The notes beneath the pieces were generated by a model. It was not told the origin of the DNA, did not search any database, and worked only from the letters and a program-made list of their open reading frames with translations. DNA of 64,000 nt from assembly GCF_024713975.1 (NCBI RefSeq), contig NC_091097.1, positions 1,223,501-1,287,500 on the forward strand, given 5' to 3'. Shown here one piece after another: positions 1 to 14,429 of the stretch. Both the position numbers and the translations under genes were made by a program. Source of the stretch: Paralichthys olivaceus. Lineage: Eukaryota; Chordata; Actinopteri; Pleuronectiformes; Paralichthyidae. Numbering within the stretch: the first letter of the stretch is position 1; each line of letters starts with the position of its first letter.

Positions 1-4105
<4,105 letters not shown>

Positions 4106-4109
4106 CTTT

Positions 4110-5156
4110 CCTCTGCCCCGCTGGGTTCCGGTCAGCAGCTGTGGCGCCCCCTACAGGTGCAGCCGAGCTCCGCCTCCTGACCACCTCTTCTTCTTCTTCT
4201 TCTTCTTCTTCTTCCTCTGAATATGATGCAGGTGAAAACTTTACAGAGAATAAAACCTTGATTTTCAATAAATAACCCGATTGTTTCACATCAGCACTTT
4301 ATTCACAGGTGATAATGTTTCATAATCAATCTCATATCAACGTATGAACTGAAGATGTCTGTTAAAACTCTTCAATACATGACTGACACAAATACCCTGA
4401 AACTTATTTGTGGTTTATGCTCATTGAATAAAACCCTCAGTTATTTATTCTACTGTCTCAACTCTTCATCACTTGGTGATATCTGCTGTACAGTATCTGT
4501 ATTAAGTATTTCCAGTAAACAAAAACAAAATAAACACATATGGATATTTACCTAACTTCTGAACTAGACTCCTGTATTCTTTAGAAACCTGAATATATTC
4601 TGCATCACTGATAACTCATTTTAACCTTTGGTGCACAGCGACAAAAGGCTGCTTCCACAAACATTTCATAGATAATGTTTATGATATTATCAAACCTGTG
4701 GTAGAACTATTTCCTTGGACTGAGTTTTTAAGTGTCTGTCTCTTTTATTGTGGAAAGACTAAAAGATAAATGCTCCACTGTTTCCTGATGATTACAACTG
4801 TCACATCTGTTCATTATCTTCAGGCTGCTATTTAGACCCGAATGACTAAACCTCATATCACCTCTTCCTTTGCTTCTCTGATGCTTCTTCTTCTTCTTTT
4901 ATCTACTGTCTTTTGAATACTATGAAAGTGTCTGCCCTTCTTTCCTCTGTGCCTCTTCCTGTCGTCTCAGTCCTGATTTGATGATTTATGACTGTTTCCC
5001 CATATACACTGCCAGTTTATCACTAACCCGTATGTTTCTTATAATGAGGGTATCTCGGGGAATGAGAGATCAAATAAAATGGTGAAGCCTTCATAGGTTG
5101 TCGGTGTAGCAGCACAAGAGGGAAGAACAACTCCACATTAAATATTTAAAATAGTT
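4110..5156. other. psmd11-rpain intergenic region
   Basis: The first 100 bases are the psmd11 5' UTR/promoter, with a (CTT)n run at 4185-4214. The rest is AT-rich; I see no ORF with coding character, no RNA gene and no repeat I can name. Confidence 0.6.
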
Positions 5157-5162
5157 TTTATT
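5157..5162 (-). terminator. rpain: rpain polyadenylation signal
   Basis: AATAAA on the minus strand about 80 bases past the rpain stop codon, followed in the transcript direction by AT-rich sequence. It is the nearest canonical signal to the stop. Confidence 0.7.
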
Positions 5163-5239
5163 TCACAAAATATACAGAGTACAAAATACTCAAAATCATA
5201 TCTCACGAGTCGAGTCACTCATGATCGTTGTGACCGTTC

Positions 5240-6881
5240 TCACAGAACGATGGACAGATAGTCACAGACCTGAAAGTAGAGGAAACAATGAACTTGTAAA
5301 AAATCTAAACAGATGTATTTACACGATCACACAATATGTATTGTCTCATCACACAGCCCTGTGAACTGCCTGGACGACCTGGCAGTGAGCATGCACCTTA
5401 CCTGGCAGCTTATCATCAGGTTTGGAGAGCTGTCTGTGTCTGGAGCGACAGAGAACACAGGGTTGTGCAGACAGTCCTCCATGTGCTCCGACACCCTGGA
5501 CTCCAGCAGATGGCGTAGGACGTCTGGAGTAATGTCCCGTTTCTGAGGACAGGTGGTACAACATTGCAGCATTTTGCTTGAGGACAATATTCACTCATGT
5601 AAATGAACCTTTGGCTTTTCCCCCCAGTTTTTGTTTCATTCATTAAACACACAAACCTTAGTGTTGATGTACAGCCCACAGGGGCAGGAGATGAAATGAC
5701 TGTTGATGTTCAAGTTGTTCCTACAAGAAACAAGAAGCACTTAAAGCTGAGAACTGGATAGAAACAGCTTCATATGGTCAAACTTTAAATTAGCTGTAGT
5801 TAATCCACATAGATGCTAACATGACAAACTATTTGATGAAAGCAAATCCCAGACTCACTTGTGACAAATGGGACAAACGATGTGCTTTTCTTCCATCCCC
5901 TCCACGACAGACGATATGAACTGCTCCTCAAACTGCAGGTTTCTCTCATACTCATCGATTATGGACATTTCTGAAATCAAAACAGCTCAGATTGTTTCAT
6001 GTGCTTTTGTATCTCACATCAGCGGAGATTACCACAGTATCAGGGATGTCACAATACATTAGACCGTACAACAGACAGTGGTTCTGTCGCCTTCATATAA
6101 CAAATAGAAAGAGTAGATTTCAGTAATCAGGCAGAACTCAATGACTGTAAACAGCAGAGAGAAGATTCAGTTTATAGAAAACATGTTACCGTGAGACATG
6201 AGCTCCTGTTGGATTTCTTCAAGGACGGCTAGTTCATCATACTCTTTCATGACACTGAACATCTGTTCAAAAGAAAAAGACGAGGACATTCACCAGGTTC
6301 AGAAATCTCAGGTGGATTTTTAAAAAGCAGGCAGCTCAGCTACAAACGACAGAATGGACAAATGAAGTCAAGGTTCGCATTGTTTCAGAAGTTGTTGTCC
6401 AGAAGTTTCCAGAGGCAGCAAGACACTGAGACTAGACTATGTCCCCTGTCAGTGTCTTACACTATCTATTAACAACAGAAGAGGGGGGGGGGCTGAGACA
6501 AACAGACCGACCTCTGCCATCCCCTCTGGCCGCAGCAGGGAGGGCAGTCCCCGGGCCTCAGACTGCAGGGCGCTCCACTCCTCCTCCATCACCTCCTGGA
6601 CGATGATGGAGGCTCCGGAGCCGCTGCACTGCGGGCTCTCTCCCGTCTGACGGTACCTCTCCAGCAGCCTGGAGCGGCTGTTCTTCAGCCGGTCCACACA
6701 GCGCTGGAGGAACCGGGGGAGACAAGAGTTAGCTAACACGGCTAGCGGGCTAACACCAGCTAACACCAGCTAACACCAGCTAACACCGGCTAACAGATGT
6801 GCGTCTTACTCTGCGGTACGTTTCCTTCCATGGCGGAGTGGTTCCTTTATAAAGTGACCTGTGTCTGTGCAGCGCGTCCAT
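5240..6881 (-). CDS. rpain: RPA-interacting protein
   Basis: Adaptor that brings replication protein A into the nucleus; acts in DNA replication and repair. Seven coding exons on the minus strand: 6881-6810, 6703-6512, 6262-6190, 5970-5859, 5720-5657, 5542-5402 and 5269-5240. All are GT-AG with closed phases, giving 227 residues (human 219). Family signatures are the N-terminal SLYK...PPWKETYRRRC block, the acidic helix around VMEEEW, and the C-terminal zinc-finger-like CPIC (residues 145-148) with SCPCG (161-165) and later C195, H197 and C220. The start ATG opens MDALHRHRSLYK and matches the family N-terminus. In mammals RPAIN is not beside PSMD11, so this order is lineage-specific. Confidence 0.93.
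6743..6795. repeat. 10-bp tandem repeat in rpain intron 1
   Basis: Four to five copies of a GCTAACACCA unit directly between exon 1 and exon 2 of rpain, preceded by GTTAGCTAAC and GCTAGC motifs. Confidence 0.85.
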
Positions 6882-7029
6882 CTTTAAAAAGCACTGACAC
6901 GGACACAGACACAGACCCGTCCTAACATCCAGGCTAACGTTAGCACAGCTTCCACAACCAAAACATCTCAGCTTTTAACCCCGTGACCCGGAACTCAATG
7001 GAGGCTGCCGCGAACTGCATGACGGGTGG

Positions 7030-7450
7030 TGTAGTTTACTGTTGCCAAGGGTTTAAAAACAATTATATTGTTTGTATTTTACTAATATTTACTGATTTCA
7101 TTAATTAAATTGATTAATATAAAATTAAAGAGTTACCAGTTTTCTTGAGGAAATAATTCTGTCCACAATAAAATGAAAGCACATAAGAAAAACCAATCCA
7201 GTACTATTAATACTTGTACTGATAAAACTACTACTACTACTACTACTGATACTAAATGATGATAATAATAGCACTAATAATAATAATAATAATGACAACA
7301 ATAATAACATTAATAATAGTTAAAGCTTCATCACAGAGGAAGGTTTAGAGTTCAACCTTAAATATAGAGATGATGTCATGACCTGATCCCAAATACGTGG
7401 GATCCTCATGAGATGTTCTCTGAGGACATCACAGCCAGAGGAGCAAGTTC
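7030..7450. other. Intergenic DNA upstream of rpain, with trinucleotide repeats
   Basis: AT-rich spacer. Degenerate (ACT)n and (AAT)n microsatellite at about 7216-7320. No coding signal seen. Confidence 0.6.
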
Positions 7451-7451
7451 A

Positions 7452-7585
7452 GCTCCAGCATCTTCACCGAGGACTCCTCAGACATGTGGAATGAGGAAGA
7501 CTGGGGTCGAACTGCCGACCATCTGGTAGAGGATGACCCACTCTACCCTCTGAGCCACAGCCGGTGACTGTGGTCCAGACCTCCA
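7452..7585 (-). mobile_element. tRNA-derived SINE head, fish type
   Basis: On the minus strand it reads GGCTGTGGCTCAGAGGGTAG (an A-box-like tRNA 5' half) followed by a B-box-like GGCAGTTCGACCCC and then TCCACATGTC. This is the layout of tRNA-derived SINEs widespread in percomorph fish, from recognition of the pattern and not from a database match. Confidence 0.65.
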
Positions 7586-7779
7586 TAAAGACCATGACAT
7601 CATATCTTCTATCATGAACTTTGATCTGAGGTTCGATGTGTGACGCAGTGACCACAGTGTGAAGAGTGTCCAGCAGCAGAGTGCATCATGGGAAATGAAG
7701 GACGGTCTGAGCGTTACTGAAGTTTGACTGATTTCAGTGAATAAAATGTCTGATCAACTTTTTCACCAAACTTCCAACC

Positions 7780-8225
7780 TCCTCTTCCTTCTCTATCTCC
7801 TCCATCTCCTCATCCTCCTCTTCCTCCTTCCCCTCCTCTTCTCCTCTTCCTCCTCTATCTCCTCTATCGCTTCTACCTCCTCTATCTCCTCTTTCTCCTT
7901 CCCCTCCTCTACCTCCTCTTCCTCTTCTCTATCTCCTCTATCTCTTCTACCTCCTCTATCTCCTCCTCCTCCTTTCCCTCTTCTACCTCCTCTCCCTCCT
8001 CTTCTCTATCTCTTCTCTCTCCTCTATCTCCTCTATCTCTTCTACCTTCTCTCCCTCCTCTATCACTTCTATCTCCTCTCCCTCCTCTTCTCTATCTCCT
8101 CTATCTCTTCTGCCTCCTCTTCCTCCTCTACCTCCTTTATCACTTCTATCTCCTCTCCCTCCTCTTCCCTCTCTCCTCTTCCTCCTCTACCTCCTCTTCT
8201 TCATCCACCTCCCCTGCCTTCTCTG
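7780..8225. repeat. 440-bp polypyrimidine tract (CTC/TCT-rich)
   Basis: Nearly pure C/T on the plus strand, built from degenerate CTCCTCTATCT-like units. It lies immediately 5' of the cdk5r1 promoter and is mirror-like in places, so it could form triplex (H-DNA). The ORFs in it are serine/leucine artefacts of the repeat. Confidence 0.9.
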
Positions 8226-8229
8226 CTGT

Positions 8230-8250
8230 TTCAGCACCTCGGACAGTGAC
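8230..8250 (+). promoter_or_regulatory. RE1/NRSE (REST-binding) site at the cdk5r1 promoter
   Basis: The core TTCAGCACCTCGGACAG fits the 17-base RE1 consensus NTYAGMRCCNNRGMSAG at every position; 18 of 21 match the classic element. It lies next to three CCAAT boxes of cdk5r1. Confidence 0.75.
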
Positions 8251-8257
8251 CTCTCTG

Positions 8258-8327
8258 ATTGGCTGGAGTGTTCCGGGGACCAATAGTATCAGAGCTGAGC
8301 AGAAGCAGCATCCTGGCCTCAGCCAAT
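8258..8327. promoter_or_regulatory. cdk5r1: CCAAT-box cluster, cdk5r1 promoter
   Basis: Three CCAAT boxes within 70 bp: ATTGG at 8258-8262 (inverted), CCAAT at 8280-8284 and CCAAT at 8323-8327. No clear TATA box follows. A CT-dinucleotide tract (8383-8433) then leads into the presumed first exon. Confidence 0.6.
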
Positions 8328-8439
8328 CAGAGGGCTCCGTTTCTCTCCTGCATCCAACCCGAATAACTGCAGATGCCCGCATCTCTCTCCCTCTCTCTCT
8401 CTCCCTCTCTCTCTCTCTCCCCCTCTCTCTCGCTGAGGG

Positions 8440-8918
8440 TTTAAGCTCACATCTATTTTTGGATTTCATAGTGGCCATCTTTCCTCTCTCGATAAAGGTC
8501 CGTGTTGTTTTGTGTGTTTTCCTTGTTGTGTGTGAGCCGGAGGTTTGTGAGCTGTCATCACTGCAGCAGCGGGACATTAGAGATGGTCGCTTCTCAATGG
8601 AAGAGTCGTTTCCAGTTCCAGGGGTGAATCCACATCTGGTTTGCATCTGTATTCCCACCGAGGAGCGGATGAAGATTTGAGGAGCGGGGCAGCAGCCGGG
8701 ACACAGACCCGTGAGCCTGCCGCTCTTCAGGGTTCACATCTCTGCAGGGACCGATCCGCCTTCACACCCCGGGACCCTGCGGGCTGCGGGCGGTGCGGGA
8801 ACCAGCGACCTGCGGTGCGGGTGGAGAAGCCTCTCGTCGTTTTCACCGCATTTGCCCGTGAGCACGAGGGGCAAGGTGCGATAGATGGATTTGAAACGAG
8901 GAGCAGATTGATCAGAAG
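8440..8918 (+). other. cdk5r1: Presumed non-coding first exon of cdk5r1
   Basis: GC-rich leader ending at a good donor (CAGAAG before GTAAAA at 8919). The matching acceptor is CGCACAG ending at 10227. The 5' boundary is a guess. Mammalian CDK5R1 likewise has an untranslated first exon. Confidence 0.55.
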
Positions 8919-9692
8919 GTAAAAACACAAACCTCCAGTTCTTTAAATGATTAAACACCAAACCTGTTTGTGGAGGAGGCCTCAGAAAATACTCCACACG
9001 ACAGACGTGTGGCGGTTCTTTCAGTTCATTGTATAAAAACGGATCATGCAGGATTCAAGTCATTGTAGTTGGTTTGTGTAGAATGTGCATGGTGTGTGTT
9101 TGTGTGTTTGTGAAGCTGCCTTATGTTGGGGGTGGGGGGCGTTTTCCAGGCTTCCATTTTGAAGCTAAGATGGATGCTCGTGCTCACTTGTTTCTCATGA
9201 TGCCTGTGTGGCCTCATCTTGCTCCTTATGTAACACACCAGGCTGCTGGTTTAACACCGAGGCCTCAGCAGCTTCATGTGTCCAGAGAAACGCCAACAAC
9301 GTGGTTTTACATCAGGACTCGATGGAGATTCGATCCCAGCACAAGTGAAATTCATGCAGAGGAATTCTCACTGACAGTGAGAGGAAGCTGCCGATGATGT
9401 GATCTGATCCCTGGGTATTAATTCATATTCAGGTTTTATATCGCTGAGACTAAGTCAGATAATAAAAACATTGACTCCTGAGCTCCGTTAATGAATCACA
9501 GGAAAATATTTATCAATTTAAACATGTTTTCTTCCTGATTCATTGAAGCCAGAACTCTGGACCCTGAGGTTTAAGAAAATCTCTTCTTTATTTTTGGTTT
9601 TAGGATTTTTGAGGTACTGATCTTACTAATGTGCCCTGAGAGAATGTTTGCTATAATTTGGTTTTGGACTTGAACTTCCATCAAGATGAACC

Positions 9693-9862
9693 TGTAGCTT
9701 CTTGAGGTTTCAACCACACGTCATGGTCTTCGTCAGGGAAAGCTTGTCGCCTTCACAACACGTTTGATGTTGTGAAGGCGACAACGATCTGCAGTTTCAT
9801 TAATTCTGATTCATCAGCTGAGGAAGACAATGAACTGTGATTGAAGCAACTATGAAGCCTTT
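9693..9862. repeat. Foldback element with a perfect 17-bp hairpin
   Basis: TTGTCGCCTTCACAACA at 9744-9760 is perfectly complementary to 9768-9784 across a 7-nt loop. An outer imperfect stem pairs about 9693-9736 with 9818-9862 (CATGGTCTTCGTCAG against CTGAGGAAGACAATG, 13 of 15 pairs). Confidence 0.85.
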
Positions 9863-10011
9863 CTCTCAACAGCAGTAAAAACTTGAGGGTTAAGCTTCAA
9901 TTTAAATTTAATCAAGAGCTTTTGTCAGAGATTCAATCCCTGACTTTACTGAAAGCACTTCAGTTCATTAATTTGGGGAGTAGTTGTGAATTGGGCGACA
10001 TGGTGGTGTTT

Positions 10012-10105
10012 TCTTTCTCCAGCTCCCTCCCACAGTTCAAACACAGATGCATGTTGGGTTGATTGCAGACTCTGAATTGACCGTAGGTGTGAATGGTTGT
10101 TTATA
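10012..10105 (+). mobile_element. SINE 3' tail, fish type
   Basis: CTCCCTCCCACAGTTCAAA, then GCATGTTGGGTTGATTG, then GAATTGACCGTAGGTGTGAA is the characteristic conserved tail of a common teleost SINE. Confidence 0.65.
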
Positions 10106-10342
10106 GAAGAAGAAGAGGTATCGATAGCGGATGGTTCGAAGTAAAAGTAAAGGAAGTAGAAGTAAAAGTAAAATGTTTTAAATTGATCGGTTTCATTTTG
10201 ACACTGCTTTCTGTTCTCTGCGCACAGGTTCAACTTCCTGTAGAAGGGACATTTTGAAGATCTTTGTCTTGACCAATCAGAGAGCTTCCCCACCACTGCC
10301 CCCCACTCCGCCGTGTCCGCCCGTTAACCCTCGCCAGGCATC

Positions 10343-11439
10343 ATGGGCACAGCGTTGTCGCTGTCCCCCAGCTACCGAAAGGCAGCGCTGTTTGAGGACG
10401 GCCCGGCCACGGTCGGCCACTACACAGCCGTCCAGAACAGCAAGAACGCGAAGGACGCCGCCGCAGCCGCAAAGTCCCTGAAACGGCCTTCCATTATCAG
10501 CGTGTTGCCATGGAAGCGAATCGTGGCTGTTTCGGCAAAGAGGAAGGGCTCCAAGAAGCTCCAGTCAGAGGGCGGGGACGGTGGGAAAGGAAGCTCTCCG
10601 GACGGACACGGCAACGCCAACTCAGCCTCCAACAGCCTGAAGCTGAAGAAGTCTCAGTCCTGCGCCAACCTTTCATCTTACACATCCAGCCAGGACCCGT
10701 CAGCCACCACCACCACTACCTCCTCACACCTGCCCATCTCCAAGACCCTGGTTAACGTAGCTGCTGTCGCTGCGAAGAAGAACTCCCTCACAGGCCCTGG
10801 GATCCAGCAGTCCACTGCAGCGGGCACGCCAAAACGTGTCATTGTCCAGGTAGGAACTTTTTTCTGTCGTTGAAGATTCGATAAATTGGGATATTTGAAA
10901 ACCTTCTATCATCATTACCCCAAACATTTCTCTTCCGTCTCTTTCAGGCCTCCACCAGTGAACTGATGCGCAGCCTGGGTGAGTTCCTGTGCCGTCGATG
11001 TTACAGACTCAAGCGTCTGTCCCCCACGGACCCGGTGCTGTGGCTGCGCAGCGTGGACCGCTCTCTGCTCCTGCAGGGCTGGCAGGATCAGGGCTTCATC
11101 ACTCCGGCCAACGTGGTCTTCCTCTACATGCTGTGCCGCGACGTGGTCTCTTCCGAGGTGGCCTCCGAGCGCGAGCTGCAGGCCTCGCTGCTCACCTGCC
11201 TCTACCTGTCCTACTCCTACATGGGCAACGAGATCTCCTACCCACTGAAGCCCTTCCTGGTGGAGGCGGAGAAGGAGGCCTTCTGGGACCGCTGCCTGGA
11301 GATCATCAACCGCATGAGTGGCAAGATGCTCCAGATCAACACCGACCCGCACTTCTTTACGCAGGTGTTTGCTGACCTGAAGAACGAGAGCAAGAAAGAG
11401 GAGGAGAAGACCAAACTCCTCATAGGCATCGACCGATAA
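10343..11439 (+). CDS. cdk5r1: Cyclin-dependent kinase 5 activator 1 (p35)
   Basis: Regulatory subunit that activates Cdk5 in neurons (migration, synapse function); membrane-anchored through an N-myristoylated glycine. Two coding exons, 10343-10849 and 10948-11439, with a 98-bp phase-0 GT-AG intron, give 332 residues (human 307). The N-terminus [13 protein letters not shown] carries the myristoylation Gly2. Then come the conserved [17 protein letters not shown], an Ala/Ser/Thr-rich linker longer than in mammals, and the cyclin-fold Cdk5-binding domain entirely in exon 2 ([13 protein letters not shown] to YFTQVF-like HFFTQVF). Without splicing, frame is lost and translation stops after residue 176. 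The start has a good Kozak context (A at -3, G at +4). Teleosts have cdk5r1a and cdk5r1b; copy not resolved. Confidence 0.96.
10850..10947 (+). other. cdk5r1: 98-bp intron inside the cdk5r1 coding sequence
   Basis: Starts GTAGGAAC after codon 169 (CAG) and ends in a pyrimidine tract plus CTTTCAG before GCC. Removal restores the conserved RVIVQ-ASTSEL junction exactly. Mammalian CDK5R1 is uninterrupted at this point. Confidence 0.93.
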
Positions 11440-14000
11440 GAAGGAGACGGGAGGGGGGAAGAGAGGATGGATAGAAAGATGGATGGAGTTGATAGGTTGA
11501 TGTGAAGAATTGTAGTGATACCTTGGAGTAGAGCTGTTGTCTGGCGTCTCTACTGGTTTGTTATTCACCAAGTTTCTTGTTTGTTACTCAGAGCAAAGAG
11601 CTTCTGGGATTAAGGATAAATTATTTCATTGTGATATTGAGCCACATAAACACTCACAGGCTCTCAGACGGAGGTCGTTGGTTCTGGTCACGTTATTTGA
11701 CATGTTACATGTTCTGTACATTTTCACGAACAATGTAAAAGACAACACGGACAAGGCTGGGACACATTTGATCTCATGCCTGCACTTCAGGCTTCATGAT
11801 ATTTCATGAACGAGATGAGAGAAACAAGTATTTATCGTCTGTTTGCTGAGATCAGACATGAAATCTGATTCCTGTTAAAGTCCCGATTTGGGTTTAGAAA
11901 CGCCAGACAACACAGATTTACAGAACCAAGGGTGAACATTATTATAAATATAAGGAATATTGATATTGTGTGATAGCGTCCAGGCATTTTTGCTATAGGG
12001 AAATGTCAGCGTATTGAAAAATACAAATCACGCTGCATGAGGTCACCTCATATCTTCTTGCACATGACCACCCGCTTATTGCCAACTCCATTTTTACCTT
12101 GTCCCTTATTGTCCTGCCCGAGCTTATTGCACTCACCTACACTGGCTGCGAGACTTTAAGAGCATTAACTAATTCACCATAACCAGCCAGAATCTACCAG
12201 AACAAAACCAGTCTGCAAACTGGTCGGCAGACCGGACTGTGAAATTCACATCCTGATTAGGTGTAATCGTGCTGAAGCAGATTAATTGATTCGTTTTAGA
12301 TCAAGTTTAGAACTTAAAGGGGAACATGTGGGTTTATCCAGACACATCTGCTGTGAATTAGAAGATCACTCGTTTTATCAGATTAACGATCATTAAACGA
12401 GTTCTGCTGAAAGCTGTTTACTTTTACAAAAATATAAAGGGAAAATGCAATACTGACCCCTCTAGGGAAAACGAGGACTTACTTCATTCCTTCTTTTCCC
12501 CTGCACTTTGTCCTGCATTGGTGCTGTCCTGAAGGAAGACAGAAATAAGGTGCTTCACACTGTATGAATGATCGGCGGAGCTGAGTCATGGAGGACATGG
12601 ATCATGCGATCTGTCTGAACCAACAGCCACAAACCTCAGAATGAAAGATTCCAGATGTGCGAGGTCGGGGGCAGATGTGACCTTTCTTCCAAAGCATCGC
12701 TTCAGTGTCGCCGCTCAGCTCGAGGGACCCCTGTTCTCTCTCCTCCCCCCCTCGCCACTCATTTCTCCCCACTTCGACCTGGACGAACCGGTCAGTCTGG
12801 TCTGGTGCCGTCCAGCCCGGCTGTCCCATGTATACAGACTCTGTGGTCCGCTGACCCGACGGCTTAATATTCAGTTGTTTGATATGCATGTGTGCTTCTA
12901 TAGGTTTCCTAGCATGCTGCTTTGTGTTGGGCACACTGCACCACACGTTACAGAAGAGACTGAGCATTCACCGTGCTGAACCGCTGCGAGTCAGACTCCG
13001 TGATGTGACATCCACTCAGCTGATGGACGGATGGTTGAATCCACAGATTGCACATGAAGGCAAATCCAAACATTGGTCCTTTATCAAACCTGTCCTCTTG
13101 ATTCCAGGGTCTAAAAGATCCTTCAGGACTAAATTGTTTTCAAAAAATACAAAACAGGTTTTACAGCGAAACGTCCCCTTAACAGACGATTTTTAAATTA
13201 GGACACAGCTGCTCCAGATGTTTCCTGAGAGGAGATCCCCTGCTTTGATGATGTCACATCACCAAGTCTGCCATGTTAGAAAAGCTCTGCCTTCTCACGC
13301 GGGGCAGAGATCTTGTGCCATATCGTTCTAAAGACTCGTTATTTCGTACAAAAAAACAAAACAAAGGAAATACAAAGAAACATGAGCCAACTCAAAGTCT
13401 GTGACGGCTGAAGAAGAGAGACTCTCCTGGAGAAACCTTTTCACAGTGTTGTTGTATCAGGTATCAGATCTGTGGACCAGAAGAGAGACTTTGTTCAGAG
13501 TGATGTTAATGCGCAGGGAAAGTTTATGTGCCACAAAATGTAACTTGTAAGAGTCGGGGGGGGGGGAAGCCGGAGCACTCAGCGTTGTGTTTTCGAGTTT
13601 ATTAATTTTTGGTCTGATGTGAAAATGAAGAATCAAAGTATTGAGGAAGCAGAATGATGCCTGTTCAGAGCTGCTGTCTCCACATGAGAGGTGATTTCAC
13701 TCTGGTTGTGTTCCGATAACAAAGCGACTGGGCTGCAGTAGATACCACGCTGTTAAAAACTAACATGTAGCCTCGATCCAGAGTCCGACCTCATGAGACA
13801 AATATGCACATGAAGAATGAATCCACGGGAAACGAGCTTGTTGGCACATCCGTCCTCCGAGCTGTTTCTGACGGGCTGAACAGTCCATAAGTAGCATCCC
13901 TCCGAGTCCCAACACGACTGTTGAATAATTCTTCTTTAGTTTGTGCTGTTATTTGGGGGTGAGAACGTAAATATCCCTGCAGGTTAACAGAATCATTTAA
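11440..14000 (+). other. cdk5r1 3' UTR and following intergenic DNA
   Basis: No coding signal. The first 2-3 kb probably includes the long 3' UTR typical of this gene, but I find no convincing AATAAA to set its end (an ATTAAA lies near 12392). Confidence 0.5.
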
Positions 14001-14136
14001 AGGTGCTGTGTGTATGTTTTCTCCAGTTCAGCATCAAACTTCATGACTGTGGGAGCCGTCTCTTCTCGAGGAACGCAACGCCAATCTTAACCATTGCTTT
14101 GCTTCTATTTCTACCGTTCTGTCGCTGTGACTCAAT

Positions 14137-14418
14137 TCAGAGGCTGCATCCTTCAGGGGCTGCATCCTTCAGAGGCTGCATCCTTCAGGGGCTGCATCCT
14201 TAAGAAGCTGCATCCTTAAAAAGCTGCATCCTTAAGAAGCTGCATCCTTAAAAAGCTGCATCCTTAAGAAGCTGCATCCTTCAGAGGCTGCATCCTTCAG
14301 AGGCTGCATCCTTAAAATGCTGCATCCTTCAGGGGCTGCATCCTTAAAAGGTTGCATCCTTAAGAAGCTGCATCCTTAAGAAGCTGCATCCTTAAGAAGC
14401 TGCATCCTTCAGAGGCTA
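14137..14418. repeat. 16-bp minisatellite, about 17 copies
   Basis: Units alternate between GGCTGCATCCTTCAGG-like and AGCTGCATCCTTAAGA-like forms. A related inverted motif (GAATGCAGCCTCTGAAG, 14577-14593) lies 160 bp downstream, suggesting expansion of part of a dispersed repeat. Confidence 0.95.
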
Positions 14419-14429
14419 CATTTGAAGAC

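Larger units (their letters stand above)
8919..10227 (+). other. cdk5r1: cdk5r1 intron 1
   Basis: Non-coding. Contains a strong foldback at 9693-9862 and a SINE tail at about 10012-10105. Nothing else recognised. Confidence 0.5.

Noticed and set aside
7737-8249. 170-codon Ser/Leu/Pro-rich ORF
   Set aside because: Translation of the pyrimidine tract upstream of cdk5r1.
10915-11571. 218-codon minus-strand ORF opposite cdk5r1
   Set aside because: Antisense shadow of the GC-rich conserved p35 exon; the plus strand is clearly the gene.
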